DNA from: JAFGAV01 sp041479055
Lineage (GTDB): Bacteria > Acidobacteriota > Aminicenantia > Aminicenantales > JAFGAV01
Assembly: GCA_963702835.1 (NCBI GenBank)
Contig: OY969762.1
Coordinates: forward strand, 1,612,001 to 1,676,000
DNA length: 64,000 nucleotides
Direction of reading: 5' to 3'
The position numbers were made by a program, and so were the translations under genes. Numbering within the stretch: position 1 is the first letter of the stretch; every line of letters starts with the position of its first letter. This document shows positions 27,295-34,695 of the stretch, one piece after another. The notes beneath the pieces were generated by a model. It saw only the letters and a program-made list of their open reading frames with translations. It had not been told where the DNA came from and did not search any database.

Positions 27295-28797
27295 TCATCT
27301 CTTCTCTCTCAAATAGCGGTCCATCTCCATAGCCGCCACCCGTCCGTCGCCCATAGCCAGGATGACCGTAGCCCCGCCGCGGATGATGTCCCCGCCGGCG
27401 TAAACGCCCTCCATGCTGGTGGCCATAGTTTTGAAGTCGGCTTCGATGTTGCCCCATTTGCCCACCTTCAGGCCGGGCGTGGTCTGGGGAATGAGCGGGT
27501 TGGGGCTCTGGCCGATGGCCACCACCACCAGGTCCACCTCGGTGACGGTCTCCGATCCCGGGACGGGCACCGGCCGGCGTCGGCCCGAGGCGTCGGGCTC
27601 GCCCAGCTCCATGCGCAGGCACTCCATGGCCTTGACCCGGCCCCGCTCATCGCCTATGTAGCGGATGGGCGTGGTCAGGAAATGGAACTCGATGCCCTCC
27701 TCCTCGGCGTGCTTGATCTCCTCGTCGCGGGCCGGCATCTCCTGGCGCGAGCGGCGGTATATGATCTGAGCCGTGTCCGCGCCCAGCCTCTTGGCCGTGC
27801 GGACCGAGTCCATGGCCACGTTCCCCCCGCCGATGATGGCCGCCCGCTTGGCCCGGAAGATGGGCGTGTCGTATCGGGGAAAATCAAAAGCCCGCATCAG
27901 GTTGTTCCGGGTCAGGTACTCGTTGGCCGAATAGACGTTCACCAGGTTTTCGCCCGGAATCTTCATGAAGCTCGGCAGGCCGGCCCCGCTGCCGATGAAG
28001 AAGATCTCGAACCCCAGGCCCCGCAGGTCGTCCAGGGTGGCCGTCTTGCCCACCACGAAGCTCGTCCGGATCTCCACGCCCAGCTTTTTCAGGTAGTCCA
28101 CCTCGGCGGCCAGGATGGCCTTGGGCAGCCGGAACTCGGGGATGCCGTAAACCAGCACGCCGCCCGAGGTGTGCAGGGCCTCAAAGATCGTTACCCGGTG
28201 GCCCATCTTGGCCAGGTCGCCGGCCACGGTCAAACCGGCCGGGCCGGCGCCGACAACGGCCACTCGATGGCCCGTGTCGGCGGGCGGGGGCGGAATGTAG
28301 ACCTCACCCTCCAGCCGCTCGCAATCGGCGGCGAACCTTTCCAGGTTACCGATGGCCACCGAGATGCCCGTGGCCTTGCGCATGGTACAGACCTCTTCGC
28401 ATTGCGTTTCTTGGGGGCAGACCCGTCCGCAGATGGCCGGCAGGGAGTTCGTCTCCTTGAGCTTCCGGATGCTGGCCGTGAAATCACCCTTCTCCATCAG
28501 CTTGATGAAGGAGGGGATGTCGATAGCCACCGGGCAGCCAGCCACGCATTGGGGGTTGGCGCAGTCCAGGCAGCGGCGCGCTTCCGCCCTGGCCGCCTCA
28601 CCCGACAAGCCGCGGTTGACTTCGTTGAAGTCCTTGTTCCGCACCCCCGGTTCCCGCTCCGGCATTTTCTGGCGCGGGAGCTTCATCCGTTCCTTGACCG
28701 GGACCGCCCGGCGGAGCTCCTTCCGCCACTCCTGGTTGTAGCCGGCCTTGAGACATTCCTTGAGTTCGGCGGGCAATTCAGGTTTTTTTTCAGGCAT
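27295..28797 (-). CDS. NADPH-dependent FAD oxidoreductase, NfnB/SudA/GltA type
   Basis: A 500-residue protein. The N-terminal part (1-150) has two sets of Cys residues for [4Fe-4S] clusters ('CLDCANPQCVAGC' at about 77; 'CGRVCPQETQCEEVC' near 123), then two Rossmann domains ('VAVVGAGPAGLTVAGDLA' near 170; 'AAIIGGGNVAMDSVRTAK' near 315). This is the large subunit of NADH-dependent ferredoxin:NADP+ oxidoreductase (Nfn), of sulfide dehydrogenase SudA, or the free GltA small chain of glutamate synthase. The partner subunit is normally adjacent; here the NfnA-like gene is at 33685, about 5 kb away on the other strand. Confidence 0.9.
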   Translation of the reverse strand: MPEKKPELPAELKECLKAGYNQEWRKELRRAVPVKERMKLPRQKMPEREPGVRNKDFNEVNRGLSGEAARAEARRCLDCANPQCVAGCPVAIDIPSFIKLMEKGDFTASIRKLKETNSLPAICGRVCPQETQCEEVCTMRKATGISVAIGNLERFAADCERLEGEVYIPPPPADTGHRVAVVGAGPAGLTVAGDLAKMGHRVTIFEALHTSGGVLVYGIPEFRLPKAILAAEVDYLKKLGVEIRTSFVVGKTATLDDLRGLGFEIFFIGSGAGLPSFMKIPGENLVNVYSANEYLTRNNLMRAFDFPRYDTPIFRAKRAAIIGGGNVAMDSVRTAKRLGADTAQIIYRRSRQEMPARDEEIKHAEEEGIEFHFLTTPIRYIGDERGRVKAMECLRMELGEPDASGRRRPVPVPGSETVTEVDLVVVAIGQSPNPLIPQTTPGLKVGKWGNIEADFKTMATSMEGVYAGGDIIRGGATVILAMGDGRVAAMEMDRYLREKR

Positions 28798-28858
28798 GGT
28801 CGTCTAACTTAATCTCAAGAACTCCGAGTCCGACTTTATTCCTCCGGCCGCATTCAGC

Positions 28859-29974
28859 CTAGCCGCATATCTCCAATTTTTGGCTGGGCAGGCCGAACCG
28901 TTCGGCGATGTTTTTGCGGACGAGACCGCCCCGGTAAATATACAGGCCGCGGCACAGGGGCTCGTTCATCTTCAGGGCTTTGTCCAGGCCGTGCTCGCCC
29001 AGCAGGGTCAGATAGAAGATGGCGTGGTTGGACAGGACCTTGGTGGAGGTTCGGCTGACCGAGGCGGTCAGGTTGGGCACGCAGTAGTGGAGGACGCCCT
29101 CCTCGATATAAACCGGATGGTCCAGGGTGCAGGGCCGGCTGGTCTCGATGCAGCCCCCCTGGTCGATGGCCAGGTCGATGATGACCGCGCCCTTCTTCAT
29201 GGTCTTGACCATGTCGCGGGTGATCATGATCGGAGCCCGCTCGCCCGGCCGGAGGACGGCGCCGATGAGCACGTCGGCGATACGGGTCAGGCGGGCCAGG
29301 TTGTACTTGCTGGCCATGATGGTGACGATCTTGCCGGCTAAAAGTCCCTCCAGCTCGTGCATGCGGTCCATGTGCAGCCCGGCCACGATGGTGTGGGCCC
29401 CGGCGTTGAGCATGGCCTTGGCCGCGCTCTTGGCCAGGACGCTGGTGCCGACAATGAAGGCCGTGGCCGGCGGGACGCTGACCACGCCGCCCAGGATGGT
29501 CCCCAATCCGCCGTTCTGAGTCTGGAGATAGTGGCCGGCGATGTTGGAGCACAACTGCCCGGCCACTTCGCCCATGCTCTCCAGGAAGGGCAGGCCGTCG
29601 TGCTCGTCCATGACGATTTCGTAGCCGATCATGGTCACCTTTTTGCGCAGGAACTCTTCGACGATGGGTTTCTTGGCTACGGCCAGATGATGGAAGCCGA
29701 ACAGGATCTGTTCCTCCTTGACCAGCCTGCTCTCCTCCTCGTTGAGGGGCGAAATGTTGAGGACGACGTCGGAGCGGCCGAAAACCTCTTCCTTGGTGAA
29801 GACGACCTTGGCCCCCTGGTTGGCGTAATCCTCGTTGGAGTAGCCGGCCCGCAGCCCGGCCCCGGCCTGGACATAGACGGTATGCCCCCGCTCGACGACG
29901 AAGGACACGCCGCTGGGCGTAAGCCCCGCTCTGTTCTCTATCTTCTGGCTTTCATTGATGACGCCGATATTCAT
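28859..29974 (-). CDS. ald: Alanine dehydrogenase
   Basis: A 371-residue protein of the alanine dehydrogenase/PNT family. The N-terminal substrate domain has 'NRAGLTPSGV' near 15; the 'FGFHHLAVAKKPIVEEFL' block near 92 holds the active-site His; the NAD fold is near 150-195 ('VPPATAFIVGTSVLAKSAAK'). It interconverts alanine and pyruvate plus ammonia with NADH. A strong AAGGAGGACTC precedes the ATG at 29974, which fixes the start over the longer open frame. It fits a fermentative amino-acid economy together with the neighbouring CoA-transferase and Nfn-type enzyme. Confidence 0.93.
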   Translation of the reverse strand: MNIGVINESQKIENRAGLTPSGVSFVVERGHTVYVQAGAGLRAGYSNEDYANQGAKVVFTKEEVFGRSDVVLNISPLNEEESRLVKEEQILFGFHHLAVAKKPIVEEFLRKKVTMIGYEIVMDEHDGLPFLESMGEVAGQLCSNIAGHYLQTQNGGLGTILGGVVSVPPATAFIVGTSVLAKSAAKAMLNAGAHTIVAGLHMDRMHELEGLLAGKIVTIMASKYNLARLTRIADVLIGAVLRPGERAPIMITRDMVKTMKKGAVIIDLAIDQGGCIETSRPCTLDHPVYIEEGVLHYCVPNLTASVSRTSTKVLSNHAIFYLTLLGEHGLDKALKMNEPLCRGLYIYRGGLVRKNIAERFGLPSQKLEICG

Positions 29975-31022
29975 GAGTCCTCCTTTGACAAGGACAGGAA
30001 AAAAATGAGGCAGTATCATAGCAAAAAAGGAAGCCCTTCACAACTTGATGAATCAAAATGGAAGGCTCAAACATGCTCGCCAGCCGGCAAAAAGAATGCC
30101 GGAAATCCTCGAAGAGCGCTTCGGCAGGGCTAAATCCGGCCTGATGCTCGCTCCGGCCAAAACCCAAGCCCTTGCCGTTTCTGAAACCGTGATCGTCCCG
30201 CGTTTTAGGCGGCTGCCAATCAAAGTCGGAGCAGCTCAAGCTAAGAACAGCGGGATCCTCTGAAGGTCCTCGGGGATGATAAGCCGGCCGCGGTAGTGGC
30301 GCCGGATCCTCCTCTTCGACCTCGGCTAAAGTGAATACCACTTCTCCAAAGAAATGGCAGGGAATGAGACAGGGCACGGCCGCTTCCTGGGCCAGCCGGC
30401 CCAGGTCCAGGGCGCTGGTATGCATGGCCCGCAGCTGGGGATATTGGTCGAAGAAGCGCGAGGGCGCGCTGCAGTCATGGACGAGACCCGAGGCAGAAGC
30501 CGCCCGCCGAAAAAGCGAGGGCCGAGCCGGCGTGTCGCCGGAGAAGACCCACTCCCCGCCTTCCTCCTTGAAAAACAAGTGAAAGGCCAATGAAGCCGGC
30601 GTGTGAGGAACGCGGATTCCCTCCGCCTCCAAACGCTTGTTGACCTGGAAACGTTTGCCCGGCTCGACCGGAACCAGGTCGGTCCGCATCCGGATTTGTC
30701 TCTCGCGCAGCTGGAACAGGTCGAGATACCCGGCGCAAAAATCGAGGCTCTCCGCCGAGCCGAATATCCTGATCAGCCCCTCTTCTAAAAACAAGGAGTG
30801 GACCAGCGAGGCCAGGCCGTTGATATGATCGGGATGGACATGGGTCACCAGTATCGAGTCGACCTTCAAGGGATCGACCTGGACTCTCTTCAGCTTCTGC
30901 GACAGGCTGCCCGGACAATCAATAAGGGTGGCCGATGATCCTAGGTCCAGAGCGAAGGCGGTGTTGTCGCGCTCTGCGGTGGCCACCGCCCCTCCCGTCC
31001 CCAGAACGCACAGGTCGGTCAT
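29952..31022 (-). CDS. Metallo-β-lactamase-fold hydrolase with repeat-derived C-terminus
   Basis: A 356-residue ORF starting 'MTDLCVLGTGGAVATAERDN'. The zinc motif 'THVHPDHINGL' at about residue 65 is the HxHxDH of MBL-fold proteins, with further metal ligands at 'SGDTPARPS' (160s) and 'IPCHFFG' (near 222). Such proteins include RNase Z-like enzymes. From about residue 262 onwards the frame runs through unrelated sequence that contains a dispersed repeat (30062-30175) and ends inside the next gene's start region. The conserved part probably ends near 30240, so the tail may not be functional. No clear ribosome site is visible at 31022. Confidence 0.8.
   Translation of the reverse strand: MTDLCVLGTGGAVATAERDNTAFALDLGSSATLIDCPGSLSQKLKRVQVDPLKVDSILVTHVHPDHINGLASLVHSLFLEEGLIRIFGSAESLDFCAGYLDLFQLRERQIRMRTDLVPVEPGKRFQVNKRLEAEGIRVPHTPASLAFHLFFKEEGGEWVFSGDTPARPSLFRRAASASGLVHDCSAPSRFFDQYPQLRAMHTSALDLGRLAQEAAVPCLIPCHFFGEVVFTLAEVEEEDPAPLPRPAYHPRGPSEDPAVLSLSCSDFDWQPPKTRDDHGFRNGKGLGFGRSEHQAGFSPAEALFEDFRHSFCRLASMFEPSILIHQVVKGFLFCYDTASFFSCPCQRRTHEYRRHQ
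30062..30175 (+). repeat. Dispersed repeat, copy A
   Basis: About 114 bases, roughly 90% identical to the reverse complement of 47216-47330. The most conserved core is at 30107-30172 (from cctcgaagagcgcttcgg to aaaacccaagcc). One strand is open in both copies as 'LEERFGRAKSGLMLAPAKTQA'. Copy A sits in the tail of the MBL-hydrolase ORF. Confidence 0.9.
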
Positions 31023-31169
31023 GAGCAATATTATTTTATAATCTCGCCCTAATATTTTCCATTCATAGTGCAAATCTGTCCTATGTGGGGTTTGTGAAAA
31101 CATGATATAAATAACGAGGGAAAAACATTTCGAATCCCTTGCCGGCAGCCAAACAGTGCACAGGAATGC

Positions 31170-31216
31170 TTGACAGGATATTTCATAATTAGTACATTAT
31201 TGTCACAATTATGAAA
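31170..31216 (+). promoter_or_regulatory. abiEi promoter with overlapping inverted repeat (operator)
   Basis: TTGACA (31170-31175), 17 bases, TACATT (31193-31198). A perfect 10-base inverted repeat, TTTCATAATT at 31181-31190 and AATTATGAAA at 31207-31216, brackets the -10 box and covers the abiEi start codon. AbiEi-type antitoxins are known to repress their own promoter by binding inverted repeats, so this is the likely operator. The ATG is 12 bases from the -10, so the mRNA is nearly leaderless. Confidence 0.7.
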
Positions 31217-31852
31217 AGCAGTAAGAATCTAATCGCACAGTTAAGGTCCTTACCATACTTTAGTAAAAAGACTATACAGCAGCTTGGCAGACAGCTTGAG
31301 CTTAAAAATGTCTCGATTGATACCTATATCAGCCGCTTTTTGAAGCGCAAAGAAATAATCCTGCTCAAAAAAGGACTTTATGTGGCCGCCGATTTTTTTA
31401 ATAAAAATAGGAGCGATATTTCATATTCATTTTATCTTGCAAACATTTTGCGGACGCCATCATATGTAAGCTCTTGGTCAGCCCTCCAATATTATAATTT
31501 AACAACTGAATCGATCTTCACCATAACCTCAATTACCCCAAAGGTAACCAGGATTTACAAGACAAAAGCAGGAACCTTTGCCTACCATTCGGTAAAAAAA
31601 GATTTGTTTTCTGACTTCTCTCTGGCCAAAGGATCGCCTGCCTCTCCGGCAGGCAAGTTTGATTTTTTTATTGCGTCGTCTCCCAAGGCACTTTTTGATT
31701 TGCTTTATTTTAAAACGCATCAGTTTCGTGGCGTGCAGCTTAAAGACATAAACATACTAATTGAGGAATTACGCATTGATATTGATGAAATGAATAAAAA
31801 AGATCGGGCCGCTTTTCACGCAATGATTAAAAAATACCTAAACCATGAGTAA
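31211..31852 (+). CDS. AbiEi-like antitoxin/autorepressor of a type IV toxin-antitoxin system
   Basis: A 213-residue protein. Residues 1-60 form a winged helix-turn-helix ('LRSLPYFSKKTIQQLGRQ', 'ISRFLKRKEIILLKKGLY'), typical of AbiEi N-terminal domains. The rest contains 'TPSYVSSWSALQYYNLTT' near 80 and a block near 165 ('SPKALFDLLYF') known from AbiEi antitoxins. It should neutralise the downstream nucleotidyltransferase and repress the operon. A short GC-rich palindrome (31636-31654) is embedded in its coding sequence. Start at 31211 has no ribosome site; it overlaps the next gene by 8 bases. Confidence 0.85.
   Translation: MKSSKNLIAQLRSLPYFSKKTIQQLGRQLELKNVSIDTYISRFLKRKEIILLKKGLYVAADFFNKNRSDISYSFYLANILRTPSYVSSWSALQYYNLTTESIFTITSITPKVTRIYKTKAGTFAYHSVKKDLFSDFSLAKGSPASPAGKFDFFIASSPKALFDLLYFKTHQFRGVQLKDINILIEELRIDIDEMNKKDRAAFHAMIKKYLNHE
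31636..31654 (+). repeat. GC-rich palindrome inside the abiEi-like gene
   Basis: GCCTGCC, five bases, GGCAGGC. It is in frame and encodes 'SPASPAG' in the middle of an AT-rich gene, so it looks like an inserted palindromic unit. I recall similar CTGCC/GGCAG palindromes as frequent in some candidate-phyla genomes. Confidence 0.5.
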
Positions 31853-33116
31853 ACAAATTCTCGCTACATTAAATAGAACTCTCGAAGGCCTTTCCGCATA
31901 TGGTGAGATTTATGCGGAAACAAAGCGTAATGCCCTAAAAGAAGAGTTGCAGTATTACGTTCTTAATTTTATTTATCATCACCCGGAATATAGCAAATGG
32001 ATTATGTACGGCGGCTCTGCGCTTCGCGTTATTCACGATCTTGATCGCATGTCAGTTGATTTGGATTTTGAAATATCCCATACGATAACAGAAACGTTTT
32101 TAAAGAAATTGAAAAAAGACATCGATAAACATTTCGCGAACACTTATGCTACCGAGCCTGGTTTTCTCACGATAAAAACAACCACAGGTAGAGGATTGCT
32201 TCTTAAGTTTAATGTCGGCAAGGAGCTAAGCATTAGCCATCCCTCAAAGCAGGTACATGTAAAAATCGACCTTAATCATTTTGTCGCCCCCAAGGCGATA
32301 GTGACCGAGCGAAGGCCAATAAATCGCGGCCAGCTTTCATTTGTAATTGCCATTTACAATATATCCAGGCTTATGGCAAGCAAGATTGCCGCAATTTTCT
32401 TGCGCGCGACTCGCGGCGTGGGTGGGGCAGTGTATGAAGAAAAAGGACGCGATATTTATGATCTTCTCTGGTATATGAATAAAAAGGTAGTGCCCGATCT
32501 TGATTATTTAATCGCAAAAGGCATTGATGTCAGAGATCCGCGAGCGCTTTTTGACAAGCTTACAATTCAGATGAATAGAGTAAACGACAATAATCTTAAA
32601 CAGGACCTGATACCGCTTTTTGTAAATCAAATCTATATTGGGAACTGGCTAAAGAACTGGCGAGAAACCTATTTACGCCTTCTTGATGAATACAAAATCA
32701 ATTCCGTAGCCACACTGGAAAGCATTCGCGTTCATCAGGATTTTTATACTGACAATTTTTCTTTTGTGTATCTGTATAAAACGGAAGAAGGAAGGTCAGT
32801 GCGGATTGTCTACACAATCAGCAGCTACTGGATTGATTTTCGCGAGGGGGATTTGCAAATCAAAATAAATGATAAAATAGCCCAGTTAGTTGAGGGCGAT
32901 TTGAAAGATCGGCTAAGCGACAAGCTAAAGCAGTATGTAACATTATTTTATGATAAAACGGAGGCGTACCTCAGAAAAACAAGCAGAATAATGCTAGGCG
33001 ACAACATAATTACAAAGGTCATAAGAATGACGGCAGATAAACTTGATCAGAAAGAGCAGATTGTGCTTAATAAATCGGCCCTGCTTTCTTGTGAGCTGGA
33101 TGATTTGTTGAAATAA
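31845..33116 (+). CDS. AbiEii-like nucleotidyltransferase toxin, enlarged
   Basis: A 423-residue protein with the AbiEii/MNT-type nucleotidyltransferase motifs: GGSAL at 56-60, Asp72/Asp74 in 'SVDLDFEIS', Asp142 in 'KIDLNHF', and the Lys180 and 'KGRDIYDLLWY' (200-210) block. AbiEii toxins transfer nucleotides (some to tRNA acceptor ends) and are usually about 300 residues; this one has about 120 extra C-terminal residues rich in charged residues with no recognised fold. It overlaps the antitoxin gene by 8 bases, so the two are coupled, and is followed after 30 bases by the HEPN-like gene. Confidence 0.85.
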   Translation: MSKQILATLNRTLEGLSAYGEIYAETKRNALKEELQYYVLNFIYHHPEYSKWIMYGGSALRVIHDLDRMSVDLDFEISHTITETFLKKLKKDIDKHFANTYATEPGFLTIKTTTGRGLLLKFNVGKELSISHPSKQVHVKIDLNHFVAPKAIVTERRPINRGQLSFVIAIYNISRLMASKIAAIFLRATRGVGGAVYEEKGRDIYDLLWYMNKKVVPDLDYLIAKGIDVRDPRALFDKLTIQMNRVNDNNLKQDLIPLFVNQIYIGNWLKNWRETYLRLLDEYKINSVATLESIRVHQDFYTDNFSFVYLYKTEEGRSVRIVYTISSYWIDFREGDLQIKINDKIAQLVEGDLKDRLSDKLKQYVTLFYDKTEAYLRKTSRIMLGDNIITKVIRMTADKLDQKEQIVLNKSALLSCELDDLLK

Positions 33117-33146
33117 ACATGACTTTGCTGGTAGCAAATTGACAAT

Positions 33147-33575
33147 ATGAAAAAATATTGGGACAAAATTAACCTTTCAATTGTCAAAATTATTCAATTA
33201 AGAGCAAATATTGCAGGGGGTAGGCAAAGAGAAGCTTACATTGAGTCGGCTATCTTGCAGGCTTCACTGACTGAAGCGGCATTAAGAATCGCCATCACTG
33301 CAAAAGTGGGCAGTAAAAAGAAAGCCCTTAAAAAATATTGGGATGGGGATGCTTTTTTTTCGCAACTTATTAACTATTTCGAATTAGCGGGCGGACGGCC
33401 TAGCATAATTAAGAGACTCAGAGAATACAATAAAAATCGGAACAAAATCGTACACCATATTTTAGAATATAAAAATATTCACGAACTGGTTAGTGACTCA
33501 AAAAAGAATTATTCTATGGGCAAAAGATTAGTAATACAATTATTTAAGGAAGCAGGGCTGCCAAAGAAAAAATAA
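33147..33575 (+). CDS. Small all-helical HEPN-like protein
   Basis: A 142-residue helical protein. 'NRNKIVHHIL' at 97-106 contains Arg98-x4-His103, the R-x4-6-H motif of HEPN ribonucleases and nucleotide-binding HEPN proteins, at the usual place near the C-terminal helix. It lies 30 bases after the nucleotidyltransferase and shares its AT-rich composition. HEPN proteins commonly pair with minimal nucleotidyltransferases (MNT) as toxin-antitoxin modules, so it may be a third component of the AbiE-like cassette. The call is structural inference from one motif and context. Confidence 0.55.
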   Translation: MKKYWDKINLSIVKIIQLRANIAGGRQREAYIESAILQASLTEAALRIAITAKVGSKKKALKKYWDGDAFFSQLINYFELAGGRPSIIKRLREYNKNRNKIVHHILEYKNIHELVSDSKKNYSMGKRLVIQLFKEAGLPKKK

Positions 33576-33684
33576 ATCCAAATTACGTTGGTTATATGAT
33601 CGATTAACCATACATTATATCTCTTTACAACTGCCCCCCATCTATCAATAATAGGTGTCTTATTTTGACTCAAGCGGAGGGCCC

Positions 33685-34519
33685 ATGGGCGCTAGGATAC
33701 TAAAGAAAGAGCTGATCGCCCCCAGCGTGTACCGCATCGAAGTCGAAGCACCGGAGGTGGCCAGAAAACATTTGGCCGGGCAGTTCGTCATCCTCAGGGT
33801 CAGCGACCGCGGCGAGCGCATTCCCCTGACCGTCCTGGAAAAAGATCCCGCATCGAGGCGTCATCACCATCGTCTTCCAGGTAGTGGGCAAGACGACGAT
33901 GATGCTGGAGGACCTTAAGGTGGGCGATGAAATTTTGAACCTGGTGGGTCCACTGGGCAGGCCTACCGAGATCCGGAACTTCGGCCAAGTGGTGTGCATC
34001 GCCGGCGGCGTGGGCTGCGCCTGCGTCTATCCCATTGCCAAGGCCCTCAAGGAAGCCGGCAATCATCTGGTGACCATCCTGGGCGGCCGGACGCACCAGC
34101 ATCTCATCCTGGAGGAGGACCTGGCCCGCCTCAGCGACCGTCTGGTCATCACCACCGACGACGGGTCGAAGGGGCTGCACGGCTTCGTCAGTGACGCCTT
34201 CCGGCAGATGCTCGACCAGGGAGAGAAGGTCGATTATCTGTTGGCCGTCGGTCCCGTCCTGATGATGAAGGCCATCTGCGACATCTCCCGGGAGCGCAAT
34301 ATCAAGACGGTCGTCAGCCTGAACTCCATCATGGTCGACGGCACGGGTATGTGCGGCGCCTGCCGCGTCATCGTCGGCGGCGCCACCCGCTTCGCCTGCG
34401 TAGACGGCCCCGAATTCGACGGCGCCGACGTCGATTTCCAGAACCTCATCGACCGCTCCCGGGCCTACAAAGAGCACGAAGACCGGGCAAGGGAACTCTA
34501 CGCGAGAGAAAGGCCCTGA
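33685..34519 (+). CDS. FAD/NAD(P)-binding small subunit, NfnA/SudB/PyrK-like (frameshifted)
   Basis: Two frames form one protein of about 280 residues. The first (from ATG 33685, after GCGGAGG) has the FAD-binding barrel ('GQFVILRVSDRGERIPLTV'). The second continues with 'VITIVFQVVGKTTMML', the NAD fold ('CIAGGVGCACVYPIAKALK') and the Cys set 'GTGMCGACRV...FACVDGPEF' that binds a [2Fe-2S] cluster in this family. The shift lies near 33845-33855. With the SudA/NfnB-like protein (27295-28797) it would form the ferredoxin:NADP+ oxidoreductase used to balance NADH, NADPH and ferredoxin by electron bifurcation. The frameshift would abolish it unless it is an assembly error. Confidence 0.82.
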
Positions 34520-34531
34520 CATCCATCCTAA

Positions 34532-34562
34532 AATTCGGTGACACCTGGAATTCGGTGACACC
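34532..34562 (+). repeat. Direct repeat pair aattcggtgacacc
   Basis: Two identical 14-base units at 34532-34545 and 34549-34562, 17 bases apart start to start, in the 176-base gap after the nfnA-like gene. The sequence looks like an end of a small mobile or REP-type element; no other part of one is recognisable here. Confidence 0.6.
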
Positions 34563-34695
34563 CAACGAACTACCAAAACCAAAAAATTACCTCATCGTCA
34601 TCGAGCCTGGGCTTCTCTTGACATCTCTTCGAGCTGATACCTATACTTCCCCACAATGATTGGCCAGGCCTGGGCCGGGCCTGAGGAGGGGATGA

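Noticed and set aside
27271..28812. 513-residue plus-strand ORF
   Set aside because: Complete antisense shadow of the NfnB/GltA-like gene, which has clear Fe-S and FAD motifs.
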